This document shows positions 10,699 to 22,751 of a DNA stretch of 32,086 nucleotides, one piece after another (positions within the stretch are counted from its first letter, which is position 1; each line of letters opens with the position of its first letter). The DNA lies in assembly GCF_001690195.1 (NCBI RefSeq), contig NZ_LZGM01000036.1:1-32086 (forward strand). The letters are read 5' to 3'. The notes beneath the pieces are model-generated. The model was not told the origin of the DNA. It saw only the letters and a list, made by a program, of their open reading frames with translations, and made no database searches. The stretch is from Gilliamella sp. wkB108 (GTDB taxonomy: Bacteria > Pseudomonadota > Gammaproteobacteria > Enterobacterales > Orbaceae). The translations under genes and the position numbers were made by a program.

Positions 10699-11402
10699 TA
10701 AATTAGTGTTGAAATGTAATAATCTAAAACAAATCAAACTGTCTTAGCTTAAATTACACCGTACAAATACTAAATGAATTGTTATTTGCTTTATATTTAA
10801 AACTATCGACAATATCGTTAATTTAAAGTTAGATATTGTCGATTATCTCTTCACTAAAGGAATCAATAATTGAGGTAGATAAAGATAATAATACAACAAA
10901 ACAATAATCACCTTAACAAAAATGTTCCTAAGTAAAAATCTCACATTTTTATAAGTTATAACGTTAATTCAAAAATCTAGTACAAAAAACAATCGCTCCT
11001 AACCTATCTTATACTTAACACTACATCTCGCTTAGTTTTATAACTTATACAAAGGGTATTGCCAAAAATCACATTGAGCTGAAAATCAAACCTATTCAAA
11101 AAAATCTAACAAAGAATACAAAATTATTCATAAAAAATGAGCTAATCGTTAACCGTATTTATTTGTTGTTTTGTTTAGTGAATACAAACAATTCTCAATA
11201 GTGACATATTGATAGTTATTGAGTTGATATTAATTACTGCAATCTAAAGAATATTTCTATTAAAATGTTAAAATCAGTTAGTTTAGAAAATGAAAAGTAA
11301 ATAATATATTATATTTGCAAGTGAACCATAATAACATAAATTTTAAACTGACATTTTAGCTAAACTAATAACTGATTTATATAAACTGTTTCTATCTAAT
11401 AA
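10699..11402. other. Intergenic, no gene seen
   Basis: About 700 nt of AT-rich DNA between hpt (plus) and the SMR gene (minus), both ending towards it. Apart from the inverted repeat at 10805-10843 I find no coding frame, tRNA or clear regulatory structure. Confidence 0.6.
10805..10843. other. 12-bp perfect inverted repeat downstream of hpt
   Basis: ATCGACAATATC (10805-10816) and GATATTGTCGAT (10832-10843) pair perfectly around a 15-nt loop. There is no T-run after it on either strand, so it is not a textbook intrinsic terminator. It may stabilise the hpt mRNA 3' end or bind a protein. Confidence 0.55.
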
Positions 11403-11735
11403 TTAGTGACCAGAGACTTTTGAAAATAGATTAATAATTACCACGCCGAACATAATAAATCCCATACCAATTAATGCAGCTAAATCTAAAGTTTGCTTTA
11501 AAAATAGCCAAGCTATCAGACTAATTAGGACTATACCAATTCCAGACCATATTGCATAAGCGATACCAACAGGAATCGTCTTTAATGCTAATGATAATAT
11601 ATAAAATGAAGCACTATAACCAATGATAGTGATAAGAGAAAAAACTAGATTGGTAAAACCATTGGATAATTTCAATGAAGATGTGGCAATAACTTCACAA
11701 ATAATAGCAAAAAAAAGAAGTAAATATGAATTCAT
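11403..11735 (-). CDS. Small multidrug resistance (SMR) transporter, EmrE/Qac type
   Basis: Four-helix proton-coupled exporter of cationic compounds; it works as an antiparallel dimer in the inner membrane. I chose the second Met (MNSYLLLF, 110 residues) because it places the essential membrane Glu at position 14, as in EmrE, and gives EmrE's length. The ATG at 11747 would add only MGIQ. Conserved segments include [36 protein letters not shown] (the Qac/EmrE signature, unlike the Gdx/SugE version) and [16 protein letters not shown]. Neither start has a strong ribosome binding site. It is a single gene with no partner SMR subunit nearby. Actual substrates cannot be read from sequence. Confidence 0.88.
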   Translation of the reverse strand: MNSYLLLFFAIICEVIATSSLKLSNGFTNLVFSLITIIGYSASFYILSLALKTIPVGIAYAIWSGIGIVLISLIAWLFLKQTLDLAALIGMGFIMFGVVIINLFSKVSGH

Positions 11736-11962
11736 CTGGATACCCATAGTTATTTTATAATATCAATAAGAGATACCACTTAAATTTAAAAAGTTAAAGT
11801 TAACACCTTGATTAAATAAATCATTAATCGAATGAAACATCAAAAAAACAAAACTAGGTAGTTAATTTTGTAAGTTATGCCACAATTACTGCACAATCCG
11901 CTACAACCAGATAAACAAAATAACCATTGGCTTTTGAATGTTATGAAAAGGAAGACATTAAA

Positions 11963-12038
11963 TGGTGGGTTGTGGGGGGATCGAACCCACGACAAATTGA
12001 TTAAGAGTCAACTGCTCTACCGACTGAGCTAACAACCC
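11963..12038 (-). tRNA. tRNA-Lys (anticodon CTT)
   Basis: Minus strand: acceptor GGGTTGT pairs with ACAACCC, followed by discriminator A and encoded CCA (11963-11965). It has the D-arm GCTCAGTCGGTAGAGC, an anticodon stem with loop CTCTTAA (anticodon CTT), and a T-arm with GTTCGATCC. The body closely resembles E. coli tRNA-Lys, but E. coli uses only the TTT anticodon; this isoacceptor reads AAG. Confidence 0.96.
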
Positions 12039-12274
12039 ACTTAAATAATTCGCGTATTTTATACAAAATTAATGGCTAATGCAAATTATCAATTTTAATT
12101 CATTTATTAAATAATTTGATCTGATTATCAGATTTATCAATTTTTACGTGATATTTTTATATAATTAATATTGTTAGATTTGATATAATTGTCGGGAAGC
12201 TAAATCAAGCTTGCGTGTACCAAAATAAAATAAATTTTAGGTTGTGAGTCAGAAATAAAACGAGGAGGCATACA

Positions 12275-12946
12275 ATGAAAATATCGTCAGTTGCAGTGTT
12301 AATCTCAATGGGATTAGCCAGTTCAATAGCTTATGCACACAGTGCTAATGAAATTATCGTACGTGGTGGTCCTGTTTATGTTCATCCTAAAGATAAAAGT
12401 GATCATGTTAAAGTTGGCGGAGCTAAAAGTGATCTTAAGGCTAAGGCGGATAACGATACTCAGTTAGGTTTAAATTTTCAATATATGATAACTGATAATA
12501 TCGGTGTCGAATTGTTAGGTGCTACGCCTTTTAGTCATCAAGTAAAATTAGGTGGCGGTAATTCAACTGGTTTATCTGGCGCTCATTTAGGTAAAATAAA
12601 ACATTTACCACCAACATTAAGTGCAGTTTGGTATCCGCTTGATTCAAATTATGAATTACAACCTTATGTTGGTCTTGGTATTAACTATACTTTCTTCTTT
12701 GATGAAAAACTAAGTAGCGAAGCCAAAAATGCAGGTTTCCATGGACTTGATCTCGATAGCTCTTGGGGTTGGGCTGCACAAGTGGGAACTGATTATACGT
12801 TCTATGATAATTGGCTTGTTAATGCTCAAATTCGTTATATTGATATTGAGACTAAAGCAACGACTCATTTAGGAAATACTAAAGTAACAGCTAATTATAA
12901 ATTAGATCCATGGGTTGCAATGATTGGTGTGGGTTATAAGTTTTAA
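12275..12946 (+). CDS. ompW: OmpW-family outer membrane beta-barrel protein
   Basis: A small eight-stranded outer-membrane barrel with a hydrophobic channel; the family is linked to transport of small hydrophobic compounds and to stress responses. The 223-residue precursor has a signal peptide of about 21 residues ending AYA-HS. The mature protein shows OmpW hallmarks: IIVRGGPVYVHP at the start, QLGLNFQYMITDNIGVELLGATPFSHQVK, HLPPTLSAVWYPL, YVGLGINYTFFFDEKL and the final strand WVAMIGVGYKF, ending in the Phe typical of outer-membrane barrels. A strong GAGGAGG ribosome binding site precedes the ATG, suggesting high expression. It is a single gene closed by a hairpin shared with valS. Confidence 0.95.
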   Translation: MKISSVAVLISMGLASSIAYAHSANEIIVRGGPVYVHPKDKSDHVKVGGAKSDLKAKADNDTQLGLNFQYMITDNIGVELLGATPFSHQVKLGGGNSTGLSGAHLGKIKHLPPTLSAVWYPLDSNYELQPYVGLGINYTFFFDEKLSSEAKNAGFHGLDLDSSWGWAAQVGTDYTFYDNWLVNAQIRYIDIETKATTHLGNTKVTANYKLDPWVAMIGVGYKF

Positions 12947-12961
12947 TTTGCAAAGAAAATA

Positions 12962-12994
12962 AAAAATCTCTCGTTATAATAACGAGAGATTTTT
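12962..12994. terminator. Bidirectional terminator between ompW and valS
   Basis: A perfect 15-bp stem (12962-12976 with 12980-12994) with a 3-nt loop is flanked by A5 and T5. It lies 15 nt after the ompW stop and 5 nt beyond the valS stop on the other strand. Confidence 0.9.
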
Positions 12995-12999
12995 GTGAG

Positions 13000-15858
13000 T
13001 TAGAGATTTTTAATTGCCTGGTACTGTTCTTGCAATTTCTCTTTATCATCCATATAACCTTGTTGTTTTTCTTTTTCTTTCGCAACCACAGCAGGTGGGG
13101 CTTTATCAACAAAACTTGGATTAGATAGTTTAGTTTCAATGCGCTCAATTTCGTTATCAATTCGGATCATCTCTTTCTCTAACCGTGCCAATTCATCATT
13201 TTTGTTGATCAACCCAGCCATCGGCATGAGTAATTCAGCACCTTCTACTAATTTAGTGACTGATAGTGGTCCTGTTTCACCTTCATCAAGTAATACAATT
13301 TCAGATAATCTTGCTAAAGATTCAATAAAATTGATATTATCACTGATGATGCGATGAACAACCGGCGATGCTTTACGAATTAATAATTGTAATGGTTTGC
13401 CCGGTGCAATATTCATCTCTGCTCGAATATTTCGTACTGCTATTATCACTTCTTTTATCCAATTGATATCAGCTACAGCTTCATCATTTAGGTATTGTTT
13501 ATCAAAAACTGGCATTGGCTGTAACATAATTGTATCAGCAGTTATTTTCATCAAACCTTTTACATTTTGCCAAATAGCTTCAGTAATAAACGGAATTATC
13601 GGATGTGCCAGACGTAATAAAGCTTCTAAAACAGTCACTAATGTATGACGTGCAGCTCTTTGCTGATTTACCGATCCATTATTTAGTATGGATTTAGTCA
13701 GTTCTAAATACCAGTCACAGAATTGATTCCATGTAAACTCATAGAGCAGATTAGCTGCTAAATCGAAACGATATGTGTCAAAAGCTTCACGGTAGGCTTT
13801 AACTGTTTGGTTAAATTCCGCCAAAATCCACTTATCTGCCAGAGAATACTCAAATTCACCACCATTAAATCCGCAATCATGTTCTTGAGTATTCATCAAT
13901 ACATAACGGCTAGCATTCCAGAGTTTATTACAGAAATTGCGATATCCCTCTAAACGTTTTAAATCCCAGTTGATATCACGTCCTGTTGAGGCAAGCGCAG
14001 CTAAAGTAAATCTTAAAGCATCAGTACCATGAGCTTCAATACCATTTGGGAACTGTTTTTCAGTACGTTTAGCAATTTTTTCTGCAAGTTTTGGTTGCAT
14101 CATATTACCAGTACGTTTTTCTAAAAGATCGGCTAATGAGATACCGTCAATCATATCTAAAGGATCAATTACATTTCCTTTAGATTTTGACATTTTTTGA
14201 CCCTCTTCATCCCGAATTAGACCTGTAACATATACGGTTTTAAATGGAACTTGAGGATTACCATGCTCATCTTTAATAAAATGCATTGTCATCATAATCA
14301 TTCTGGCAACCCAGAAAAAGATGATATCAAAACCCGTCACTAATACATTGGTTGGGTGAAAAGTAGCTAAATCGTCAGTATTTTCTGGCCAACCTAATGT
14401 TGAAAATGTCCAAAGTGCAGATGAGAACCAAGTATCAAGTACATCTTCATCTTGTGTTAATTCAATATTACTCGCAAGATTATGGTTGTGACGGACTTCG
14501 GTTTCATCACGACCAACGTAAACATTACCTTGTTTATCATACCAAGCAGGGATGCGATGTCCCCACCATAATTGACGTGAAATACACCAATCCTGAATGT
14601 CATTCATCCAAGAAAAATACATATTTTCATACTGTTTAGGAACAAATTGAATATAGCCATTTTTTACTGCATTAATGGCTGGTTCAGCTAATACTTTGGC
14701 TCTTACATACCATTGATCGGTAAGCATTGGTTCAATGACTACGCCACCACGATCACCATACGGAATAGTTAAATCATGAGGCTCTATTTTTTCCAAAATC
14801 CCCATTGATTCACATTCCGCAACCATAGCTTTACGAGCAGCAAATCGTTCCAATTTTTGGAACTGTGCAGGCAGTTCGGATGAATAAACATCACTTGGCT
14901 CTCCATTAGTATCAAAAACCTCGGCTTGTTGACGAATCTCACCATCGAAAGTAAAAATGTTAATCATTGGTAATTGATGACGTCGCCCTACTTCATAGTC
15001 ATTAAAATCATGAGCAGGCGTGATTTTTACACAACCAGTGCCTTTAGTCATATCGGCATGTTCATCACCAATGATAGGAATACGACGATTAACAAAAGGC
15101 AAAATTACATATTTGCCAATTAGATCTTTATAACGTGGATCTTCAGGGTTTACCGCAACCCCAGTATCTCCAAATAACGTTTCGGGACGTGTAGTCGCAA
15201 CAACAAGATACTCCTTACCTTCTGATGTTTTAAAACCATCCGCTAATGGATAGCGTAAATGCCACATTGAACCTTTTACTTCACGATTTTCAACTTCAAG
15301 ATCAGAAATGGCGGTACGTAATTTTGGATCCCAATTTACTAATCGTTTACCACGATAAATTAAGTCCTCTTGATATAATCTAACAAAGACTTCTTTAACC
15401 GCATTGGACAAACCTTCATCCATGGTAAAGCGTTCACGATCCCAATCAACAGAATCACCCAAGCGCCGCATCTGCTGAGTAATACTGCCACCAGATTCAG
15501 CTTTCCACTGCCAGATCTTTTCTATAAATGCTTCACGTCCATAATCATGGCGAGTTTTATTCTCTTCAGCAGCAATTTTGCGCTCCACCACCATTTGGGT
15601 TGCTATACCTGCATGATCTGTTCCTGATTGCCATAAAGTATTTTGACCTTGCATACGGTGATAGCGAATCAAAGCATCCATAATTGTCTGTTGGAAAGCA
15701 TGCCCCATATGTAAACTACCTGTGACATTAGGTGGTGGAATGGCAATACAATAACTTGGCTGTGATTTATCGCCATTCGGTTTAAAATAACCCCTCTCTT
15801 CCCAATGTTGATATATAGGTTGTTCAATTTCTTGTGGATTATAAGTAGTATTTTTCAT
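13000..15858 (-). CDS. valS: Valyl-tRNA synthetase
   Basis: Class I synthetase that charges tRNA-Val and edits mischarged threonine. The 952-residue protein matches the E. coli length (951). Visible features: [13 protein letters not shown] (41-53, HIGH motif), the CP1 editing domain with [16 protein letters not shown] (about 221-236) and [20 protein letters not shown] (272-291), the catalytic segment [17 protein letters not shown] (555-559), an anticodon-binding helical domain, and a C-terminal coiled coil rich in Lys and Glu (about 885-950). In E. coli valS directly follows pepA-holC; here more than 6 kb of other genes lies between. Confidence 0.97.
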   Translation of the reverse strand: MKNTTYNPQEIEQPIYQHWEERGYFKPNGDKSQPSYCIAIPPPNVTGSLHMGHAFQQTIMDALIRYHRMQGQNTLWQSGTDHAGIATQMVVERKIAAEENKTRHDYGREAFIEKIWQWKAESGGSITQQMRRLGDSVDWDRERFTMDEGLSNAVKEVFVRLYQEDLIYRGKRLVNWDPKLRTAISDLEVENREVKGSMWHLRYPLADGFKTSEGKEYLVVATTRPETLFGDTGVAVNPEDPRYKDLIGKYVILPFVNRRIPIIGDEHADMTKGTGCVKITPAHDFNDYEVGRRHQLPMINIFTFDGEIRQQAEVFDTNGEPSDVYSSELPAQFQKLERFAARKAMVAECESMGILEKIEPHDLTIPYGDRGGVVIEPMLTDQWYVRAKVLAEPAINAVKNGYIQFVPKQYENMYFSWMNDIQDWCISRQLWWGHRIPAWYDKQGNVYVGRDETEVRHNHNLASNIELTQDEDVLDTWFSSALWTFSTLGWPENTDDLATFHPTNVLVTGFDIIFFWVARMIMMTMHFIKDEHGNPQVPFKTVYVTGLIRDEEGQKMSKSKGNVIDPLDMIDGISLADLLEKRTGNMMQPKLAEKIAKRTEKQFPNGIEAHGTDALRFTLAALASTGRDINWDLKRLEGYRNFCNKLWNASRYVLMNTQEHDCGFNGGEFEYSLADKWILAEFNQTVKAYREAFDTYRFDLAANLLYEFTWNQFCDWYLELTKSILNNGSVNQQRAARHTLVTVLEALLRLAHPIIPFITEAIWQNVKGLMKITADTIMLQPMPVFDKQYLNDEAVADINWIKEVIIAVRNIRAEMNIAPGKPLQLLIRKASPVVHRIISDNINFIESLARLSEIVLLDEGETGPLSVTKLVEGAELLMPMAGLINKNDELARLEKEMIRIDNEIERIETKLSNPSFVDKAPPAVVAKEKEKQQGYMDDKEKLQEQYQAIKNL

Positions 15859-16029
15859 AATTTAAGCATAAATCCTAATTCAAGGCGTAAAAAATGCCTC
15901 TATTCTACAGTAATTTCGTAAAACAATAAATTAGCAGGGCAATAATCGAAAGAGAATTAATCTACATTTAGAGTCGCCATAAAATACTTAAATTAGTATT
16001 ACTATTATTGAGATGTCAATAAAGGATGC

Positions 16030-16053
16030 AACCGCTTTAGGTTTAAAGCGGTT
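16030..16053 (-). terminator. Hairpin downstream of panC, possible terminator
   Basis: A perfect 10-bp stem AACCGCTTTA/TAAAGCGGTT with a 4-nt loop lies about 42 nt after the panC stop. The T-run on the minus strand is poor, so termination is likely but not certain. Confidence 0.5.
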
Positions 16054-16094
16054 AGTAATAAAAAATTTCATTATTTCATAACAATGAATGATAT

Positions 16095-16949
16095 TTACGA
16101 ATAATAATGATAATAAATAAAATTATCTATCAATCTTGTTTTACCAATGTATACAGCTAAAGCACATAAACTATCTTGCTCAAGCAATTCAACTGATGTC
16201 AAAGTTTGCAGATCAACAAACTCAATATAATCAATTTTAGCTAAAGACTGTTTAGCAATGATGTCTTGCATGGCAGTACGAATCGTAGCAACCGATTTTT
16301 CACCTTGCTTTATCATTGAATTTGCAGATTCAATAGCCTGATAAAGACAGACTGCTGCTAACCTTTCACTTTCTGATAAATAACTATTGCGAGAACTTTT
16401 AGCTAATCCGTCTTGTTCTCGCACAATAGGACAACCAATGATTTCAATATTGAAGTTTAAGTCTTTTACCATACGTTTTATCACAGCTAATTGTTGGGCA
16501 TCTTTTTGTCCAAAATATGCGCGATCAGGTTGCGTTATATTGAATAATTTTGTGACAACCGTACAGACACCTTTAAAATGCCCCGGTCGCCTTTTACCAC
16601 ATAAAGCATCGGTTAAACCATTTACATCAACATAACTACTAAAATGAGTATCATACATTTCATCGGTTGACGGACAAAAAATGAGATCTACGCCCATCTT
16701 TTCACAAGCTATCTTATCTCGTTGAAGATCTCTAGGATAACTAGCTAAATCTTCAGAAGGTCCAAATTGGATAGGATTAACAAAAATAGTAACTATCACT
16801 TTTTGGTTATCTTTTTTAGCCGCAGCCATTAAACTTTGATGACCTTCATGTAAAAATCCCATTGTTGGTACTAAACCGATACTCGCACCTGATTGATGCC
16901 AAGATTTAACCTGTTCGCGAACTTGCTTGATTGTTGTAACAACTTTCAC
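16095..16949 (-). CDS. panC: Pantothenate synthetase PanC
   Basis: Joins pantoate and beta-alanine with ATP to form pantothenate, the last step before coenzyme A synthesis. The 284-residue protein has the HIGH-like ATP site [13 protein letters not shown] (28-40), the pantoate-binding segment [28 protein letters not shown]-like [21 protein letters not shown] and the KMSKS-equivalent [11 protein letters not shown]. The start codon is GTG (16947-16949), overlapping the panB stop as GTGA, with GGAG about 10 nt upstream. This makes panC the last gene of a coupled three-gene operon. No panD is present in the window, so beta-alanine must come from elsewhere. Confidence 0.96.
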   Translation of the reverse strand: MKVVTTIKQVREQVKSWHQSGASIGLVPTMGFLHEGHQSLMAAAKKDNQKVIVTIFVNPIQFGPSEDLASYPRDLQRDKIACEKMGVDLIFCPSTDEMYDTHFSSYVDVNGLTDALCGKRRPGHFKGVCTVVTKLFNITQPDRAYFGQKDAQQLAVIKRMVKDLNFNIEIIGCPIVREQDGLAKSSRNSYLSESERLAAVCLYQAIESANSMIKQGEKSVATIRTAMQDIIAKQSLAKIDYIEFVDLQTLTSVELLEQDSLCALAVYIGKTRLIDNFIYYHYYS

Positions 16950-17809
16950 TTGCCAATACTCCTATTATTAGCTGAAAACTCCTTTTTGAGCTTATTCATA
17001 ATTTCATCATCAATGGCAAACTCATGAATTGGAGCGGGAAACTGCTGTTCAGTAACTTCTTGACAATATTGTCTAAAACCTTGTTTCATTTGCTCACCAA
17101 TCGGTGCAAACGATTTAGCAAATTTTGAAGATACACCATCGTACATAGATAACATATCTTGATAAACCAGTACCTGACCGTCACATCCAACTCCAGCACC
17201 AATACCTATAGTCGGGATATTAACCAGTTCAGAGATCAGTTTTGCCAAAGCAGCAGGCACACATTCAAGTAAGATAGCAACTGCGCCAGCATGCTCTACT
17301 GCTAATGCATCAAGGACAATATTTTTAGCGTTTTGATAATCTTTACCTTGAACTTTAAATCCACCTAAGGCTAGCACCGATTGTGGCATCAATCCTATAT
17401 GAGCAATGACAGGAATAGAAGCTTGAGTGATCATCTTAATATGTTCGCAAAAAGCTTGCCCTCCTTCAAGTTTAACCACCTGAGCCTGACCTTCTTTAAT
17501 TAAACGTCCGGCATTATAAACTGCATCATAAACAGAAGTATGGTATGACATAAAAGGTAAATCAGTCACCACCAACGCAGACTTAGCTCCTTTTGCCACC
17601 GCTTTAGAATGATGAATCATATCTTCCATAGTGACCGAAATAGTGCTGTCATAACCTAGCATTACCATACCTAAAGAGTCACCGACTAAAAGACAATCAA
17701 CGCCACTTTCATCCATTAATTTGGCAGTTGTATAATCATATGCGGTTAACATGGTTATTTTTTGTCGATTTTGTTTACGTTTTTGTAATGTAATAATAGT
17801 ATTTTTCAA
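16946..17809 (-). CDS. panB: 3-methyl-2-oxobutanoate hydroxymethyltransferase PanB
   Basis: Transfers a hydroxymethyl group from 5,10-methylene-tetrahydrofolate to ketoisovalerate, giving ketopantoate. The 287-residue TIM-barrel protein shows [31 protein letters not shown] (metal-binding Asp44 in GDS), [35 protein letters not shown] and [19 protein letters not shown] use the TTG start at 17807-17809: a GGAG lies about 10 nt upstream, the length fits the family, and it overlaps the preceding stop as TTGA. The next ATG would remove the conserved N-terminal strand. It is the middle gene of the operon. Confidence 0.96.
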   Translation of the reverse strand: MKNTIITLQKRKQNRQKITMLTAYDYTTAKLMDESGVDCLLVGDSLGMVMLGYDSTISVTMEDMIHHSKAVAKGAKSALVVTDLPFMSYHTSVYDAVYNAGRLIKEGQAQVVKLEGGQAFCEHIKMITQASIPVIAHIGLMPQSVLALGGFKVQGKDYQNAKNIVLDALAVEHAGAVAILLECVPAALAKLISELVNIPTIGIGAGVGCDGQVLVYQDMLSMYDGVSSKFAKSFAPIGEQMKQGFRQYCQEVTEQQFPAPIHEFAIDDEIMNKLKKEFSANNRSIGK

Positions 17810-18648
17810 AGTAACAACTCCAGTTGTAATTGTCGATAATCCTTATTTGGGTGTTTTTTACGACTAATATCAAGTAAAATAGATGATAATTGTTGATAAA
17901 TAGGTTTGAATTGAGTTGGTATTATAGCTAAATGTTCTCTTATCGTTTCAATATCGCCTCGTTCTATTGGTCCTGTTAATGCATTAATCACACCTACTTG
18001 GCAAACTGTGTTAGCATTGTCTAAAAATAAAGGTTGCCAAGCTCGCTGACTAAAATCAGAATCAAGTCCACATTGCGTAAACAGTTCAATTCCAATCTGT
18101 GCTAATGCTATAACTTGATTACTCAACATCACACAAGCTGCATGATACAGTGGTTTATTATTAGCAGACAATATCGCAATAGGATTTTTTATTGGAGAAA
18201 ATAAAGTTTGTAACTCAGAAATAATCTTCTTATCAGCTTCAAGTGTAAAAGATATCTTTGACATGACTTGATAACAATCAAACCGATCATAAATGGCATA
18301 TAAGGGGTGTAAAGAAAAAGCAAAGGGATGAATAGTTTTGTTATAAACAAATAGCTGTGAGGTCAATAACCCGCTACAATGCCCAATCCATTTATTAGTA
18401 ACAGGTAACTGACATAGTTCCAACCAAATCATTTCAATTTGGCTATCCGGAACAGTAATAAATAAACAATCGCAATCATTTACTAAATTTTCAAGTGATG
18501 AGTAAGCTCGACTGTGTGTAAATTCACAAGCCTCTTTTGTATGCTGATAAGATCGACTATAAAATCCAGCTATCTCCATACCACACAAGGTAAAATATTT
18601 AGCTAACGTGCAACCTACTTTACCTGCACCGATAAAACCTATAATCAT
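17806..18648 (-). CDS. Rossmann-like/DUF2520 protein, candidate ketopantoate reductase (PanG-like)
   Basis: The 280-residue protein begins with a dinucleotide-binding motif [16 protein letters not shown] (4-19). A Rossmann domain to about residue 115 contains [10 protein letters not shown], a second segment has [10 protein letters not shown], and a helical C-terminal half contains [18 protein letters not shown] and [11 protein letters not shown], as in DUF2520 proteins related to ketopantoate reductase and ProC. It is the first gene of a coupled operon with panB and panC. Pantothenate synthesis needs a ketopantoate reductase between PanB and PanC, and no panE is seen. I recall a non-homologous reductase named PanG, described in Francisella beside panBC, that fits this type. 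The role is inferred from context; no clear ribosome binding site precedes the ATG. Confidence 0.8.
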   Translation of the reverse strand: MIIGFIGAGKVGCTLAKYFTLCGMEIAGFYSRSYQHTKEACEFTHSRAYSSLENLVNDCDCLFITVPDSQIEMIWLELCQLPVTNKWIGHCSGLLTSQLFVYNKTIHPFAFSLHPLYAIYDRFDCYQVMSKISFTLEADKKIISELQTLFSPIKNPIAILSANNKPLYHAACVMLSNQVIALAQIGIELFTQCGLDSDFSQRAWQPLFLDNANTVCQVGVINALTGPIERGDIETIREHLAIIPTQFKPIYQQLSSILLDISRKKHPNKDYRQLQLELLL

Positions 18649-19164
18649 TGTTACTATATATTTTTTTCAAATTATCGCATTATAGCCTAATCTACTTTAG
18701 ATTCAATTAGTACTATCACTTATGGCAAGATTGAAGCGATAACACTTTACAGCTTATACAGAGTTTTAAAAAAACTATTTAAAATCACCAGTAATTTACG
18801 ATTAAAAGTGAGGTTATTAAAAATACATATAGTTTATTATTTTATTTAATAAATGATCTAAGTTTCGCGATCTACTTCAATAAACACTTTTAATTAAGAA
18901 CCAAAATAGCTAGCTATATAAATAATTTCAAATTAATCTATTTAATTCAATAAAGATAAAATAGGTTATCGCTTTTTAAATTAACTGGTTCATAAACTTA
19001 CTTTACTGCTATAAATGAAACCATTAATATCTCACTTAATTTGGATCTTATACTAAAACGTATAGCTAACCTGAAACTTTTTTACAAAATAATTTGTTAA
19101 TTAATATCGTTTAGACTTTCGATTTATTACTATTTAGCATTATATTGAATATGATTTATTCGAT
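18649..19164. other. Intergenic, no gene seen
   Basis: About 515 nt of very AT-rich DNA lies between the first adhesin copy and the pantothenate operon, all reading leftwards. It must hold the operon promoter, but I cannot pick a convincing one, and I find no strong terminator hairpin after the adhesin stop. Confidence 0.55.
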
Positions 19165-20652
19165 TTAAGGAGTTACACAAGCAACACCATAAGTAATATC
19201 CGTAAGAAGTTGATCACCCGTCGCACCTAAATGGGATTCAACTACAAAATTATAGGTATCATTTTCTTTATTTGATGTCCAAAAATAACTACCATAGAAC
19301 CATCCTCGATTTCCCGCATCAAAAACGTCCCAATCTGTTCCTGGATAGTTTGTATTTTCATTACTAACAGCACCCCATTCGTTAAACAACCCCCCCATCC
19401 AACTTCCATCATTTTGCTTATAACTAATCCTTCGTTGATAGTCTCCATTCACACCAGGAATACCTCCATGCCAATTCATTCGATTTGAATTAGTAAAATC
19501 GGTAACAAGAGGTACTCTATAGCCACTAAGGCTATTACAAAAATCTACAGCACTATCATAATTCCCATTTCCATTCAGTTTAGCTACATACCATCGCTGG
19601 ATATTGAAAGCATAAAGTAAGTCGTTCTTTGCCTGGTCTTTATACAATCTAAATATCGAAGGGGAAAATCCACTACTGTTACTTGCCGTTGGTCCTTTTA
19701 CGTACATCCTTAAAACACCTTTACTTGGCGCTGATAACTCTAAATGCACTCCACTACCTGATATTGGGTAAACATTACTTCCGTTATACTGAACAAGAGA
19801 AGTTGCGGGTACTTCTCCTACAAAAACGATATCGAAAAATAGATTATTTGACCCCGTCGTCGGAAAATTCACCTCCGGTTTATTTAAATCCATAACATAA
19901 AAACCTTTATGTGCTTTCCAGTCTGGACCGTTACTAACATTCGCTTCGGGAAATTCTAGTGACAAATTAGGTCTTATATTACAAACCTCTGGTTGTACAA
20001 TTTTAGGATTTATATAATAAGTATGTTTTCCGCCAGTAAAATTACTCGTCCTTGGATCGCCATATTGGGTAGATAAAACCCCATTAGCGGCTTCAATTGT
20101 TAATTGATAAGGCGCGCTGCACCCTTTCAATTCACTATTTGCATTATTTTTGACTGTTTCTGTAATGTCATTTCCTTCCGAATCCTGCCACTTAATTTTT
20201 AGTCCTCCTGTTACATTTGGATTTGCATCACCATCTATATCTAACCAATAATTAGATTTTATAATAATGTCACTTAACGCTATTTCTGGATAAGAGGTAA
20301 AAGGAACTAAAGTAGTTATATCAGAAAATTTAACAAACTCAGCTGTTAGATTTATAGGATTAGCCATACTGGAATTATCTGTCGATGAAGTAACTACTTT
20401 ACCATCAGGCAAAGTAATTGATAAAAATGTTTCTACTGAATCAGCTATGGTTACACCATTATCAAATGTTAGGAAAGGGCTATTACCTTGAATGGTTTTG
20501 CTGGTTACTGTTGATAATGCCGATACATGATTCGCGAAAAATGGAAGATTTAAGAGTAGAAATAATTTAAATATTCTTCTAAATGATGAAAAAAAATATA
20601 AAGTTAATTTATTAACTGGCTGAGTAAACCCTAACTGACTGTGTTTTAACAT
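19165..20652 (-). CDS. Secreted adhesin-like protein, invasin/lectin-like C-terminus (copy 1, open frame)
   Basis: The 495-residue protein starts with a long, basic n-region and a hydrophobic core (FKLFLLLNLPFF, about 32-43), with likely cleavage near HVSA-LS (about 47). The middle is a beta-rich, Ser/Thr/Asn-rich region with DIDGDANPNVTGG. The C-terminal ~150 residues (KLNGNGNYDSAVDFCNSL, GYRVPLVTDF, YFWTS, ending YGVACVTP) look like the C-terminal adhesion domain of intimin/invasin-family proteins. It has no barrel anchor or LPXTG-like signal, so how it stays on the surface is unclear. The ATG has AAGG about 10 nt upstream. A hairpin at 20757-20795 separates it from copy 2, so it probably has its own promoter. 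Function is inferred. Confidence 0.75.
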   Translation of the reverse strand: MLKHSQLGFTQPVNKLTLYFFSSFRRIFKLFLLLNLPFFANHVSALSTVTSKTIQGNSPFLTFDNGVTIADSVETFLSITLPDGKVVTSSTDNSSMANPINLTAEFVKFSDITTLVPFTSYPEIALSDIIIKSNYWLDIDGDANPNVTGGLKIKWQDSEGNDITETVKNNANSELKGCSAPYQLTIEAANGVLSTQYGDPRTSNFTGGKHTYYINPKIVQPEVCNIRPNLSLEFPEANVSNGPDWKAHKGFYVMDLNKPEVNFPTTGSNNLFFDIVFVGEVPATSLVQYNGSNVYPISGSGVHLELSAPSKGVLRMYVKGPTASNSSGFSPSIFRLYKDQAKNDLLYAFNIQRWYVAKLNGNGNYDSAVDFCNSLSGYRVPLVTDFTNSNRMNWHGGIPGVNGDYQRRISYKQNDGSWMGGLFNEWGAVSNENTNYPGTDWDVFDAGNRGWFYGSYFWTSNKENDTYNFVVESHLGATGDQLLTDITYGVACVTP

Positions 20653-20756
20653 AAAAACTACCTTTTGTACTGCTAACTACCTAGTTCATTTCTTAAACAA
20701 TTAAGAAATAAAAATATTCACAATTAAACATTGTGATCATATTTTATACAGAAAAT

Positions 20757-20795
20757 TTGCAAACCTTACTGTGCTAGGCACAATAAGGTTTGCAA
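20757..20795 (-). terminator. Terminator between the two adhesin copies
   Basis: An 18-bp stem with one mismatch (20757-20774 with 20778-20795) and a 3-nt loop lies about 70 nt after the copy 2 stop. On the minus strand it ends in TTGCAAATTTTC. It should end copy 2 transcription before copy 1. Confidence 0.7.
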
Positions 20796-20865
20796 TTTAT
20801 TTTCAACAACACTTTCATAATATAAAAATCTAACATCACATTATATTCAATGTACCTAATTCTAT

Positions 20866-22396
<1,531 letters not shown>

Positions 22397-22751
22397 AAAA
22401 ATAACCTTTTGTCCTGCTATCTACTTATTTTATTTTCGATTTTTGTATTTAGTTGATATATATTAAGTATAAATAACTAATAACAAATCAGCAAATAAGA
22501 AATTTGTTAAGATTTGTCAATTAATAAATTTATTCATTAACAAAAGAGTAACCGAGCGACAGATTAAAAAAATATTAATTTAATCGGCGTGTTATATATT
22601 TAAATTATTTCTAACTTTTCTTAGCGAAATATAATGTAAACAAAATAGAGTAATGTAAATCAATGATAAATTTGCTTTATTTTAGATTGTACAGCTTACA
22701 TCAATATACTCAAAATAGTATGCGACTATTGAAACTTTGGTTAATTTATAT
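22397..22751. other. Promoter region of adhesin copy 2 and 3' flank of holC
   Basis: AT-rich, about 355 nt. It must drive copy 2, as holC ends at its far side. The first 25 nt are shared with the copy 1 upstream flank. I find no confident promoter match, no hairpin terminator for holC and no other gene. Confidence 0.5.

Noticed and set aside
13139-14639. Several plus-strand frames of 70-90 codons
   Set aside because: They are shadows inside valS, on the other strand.
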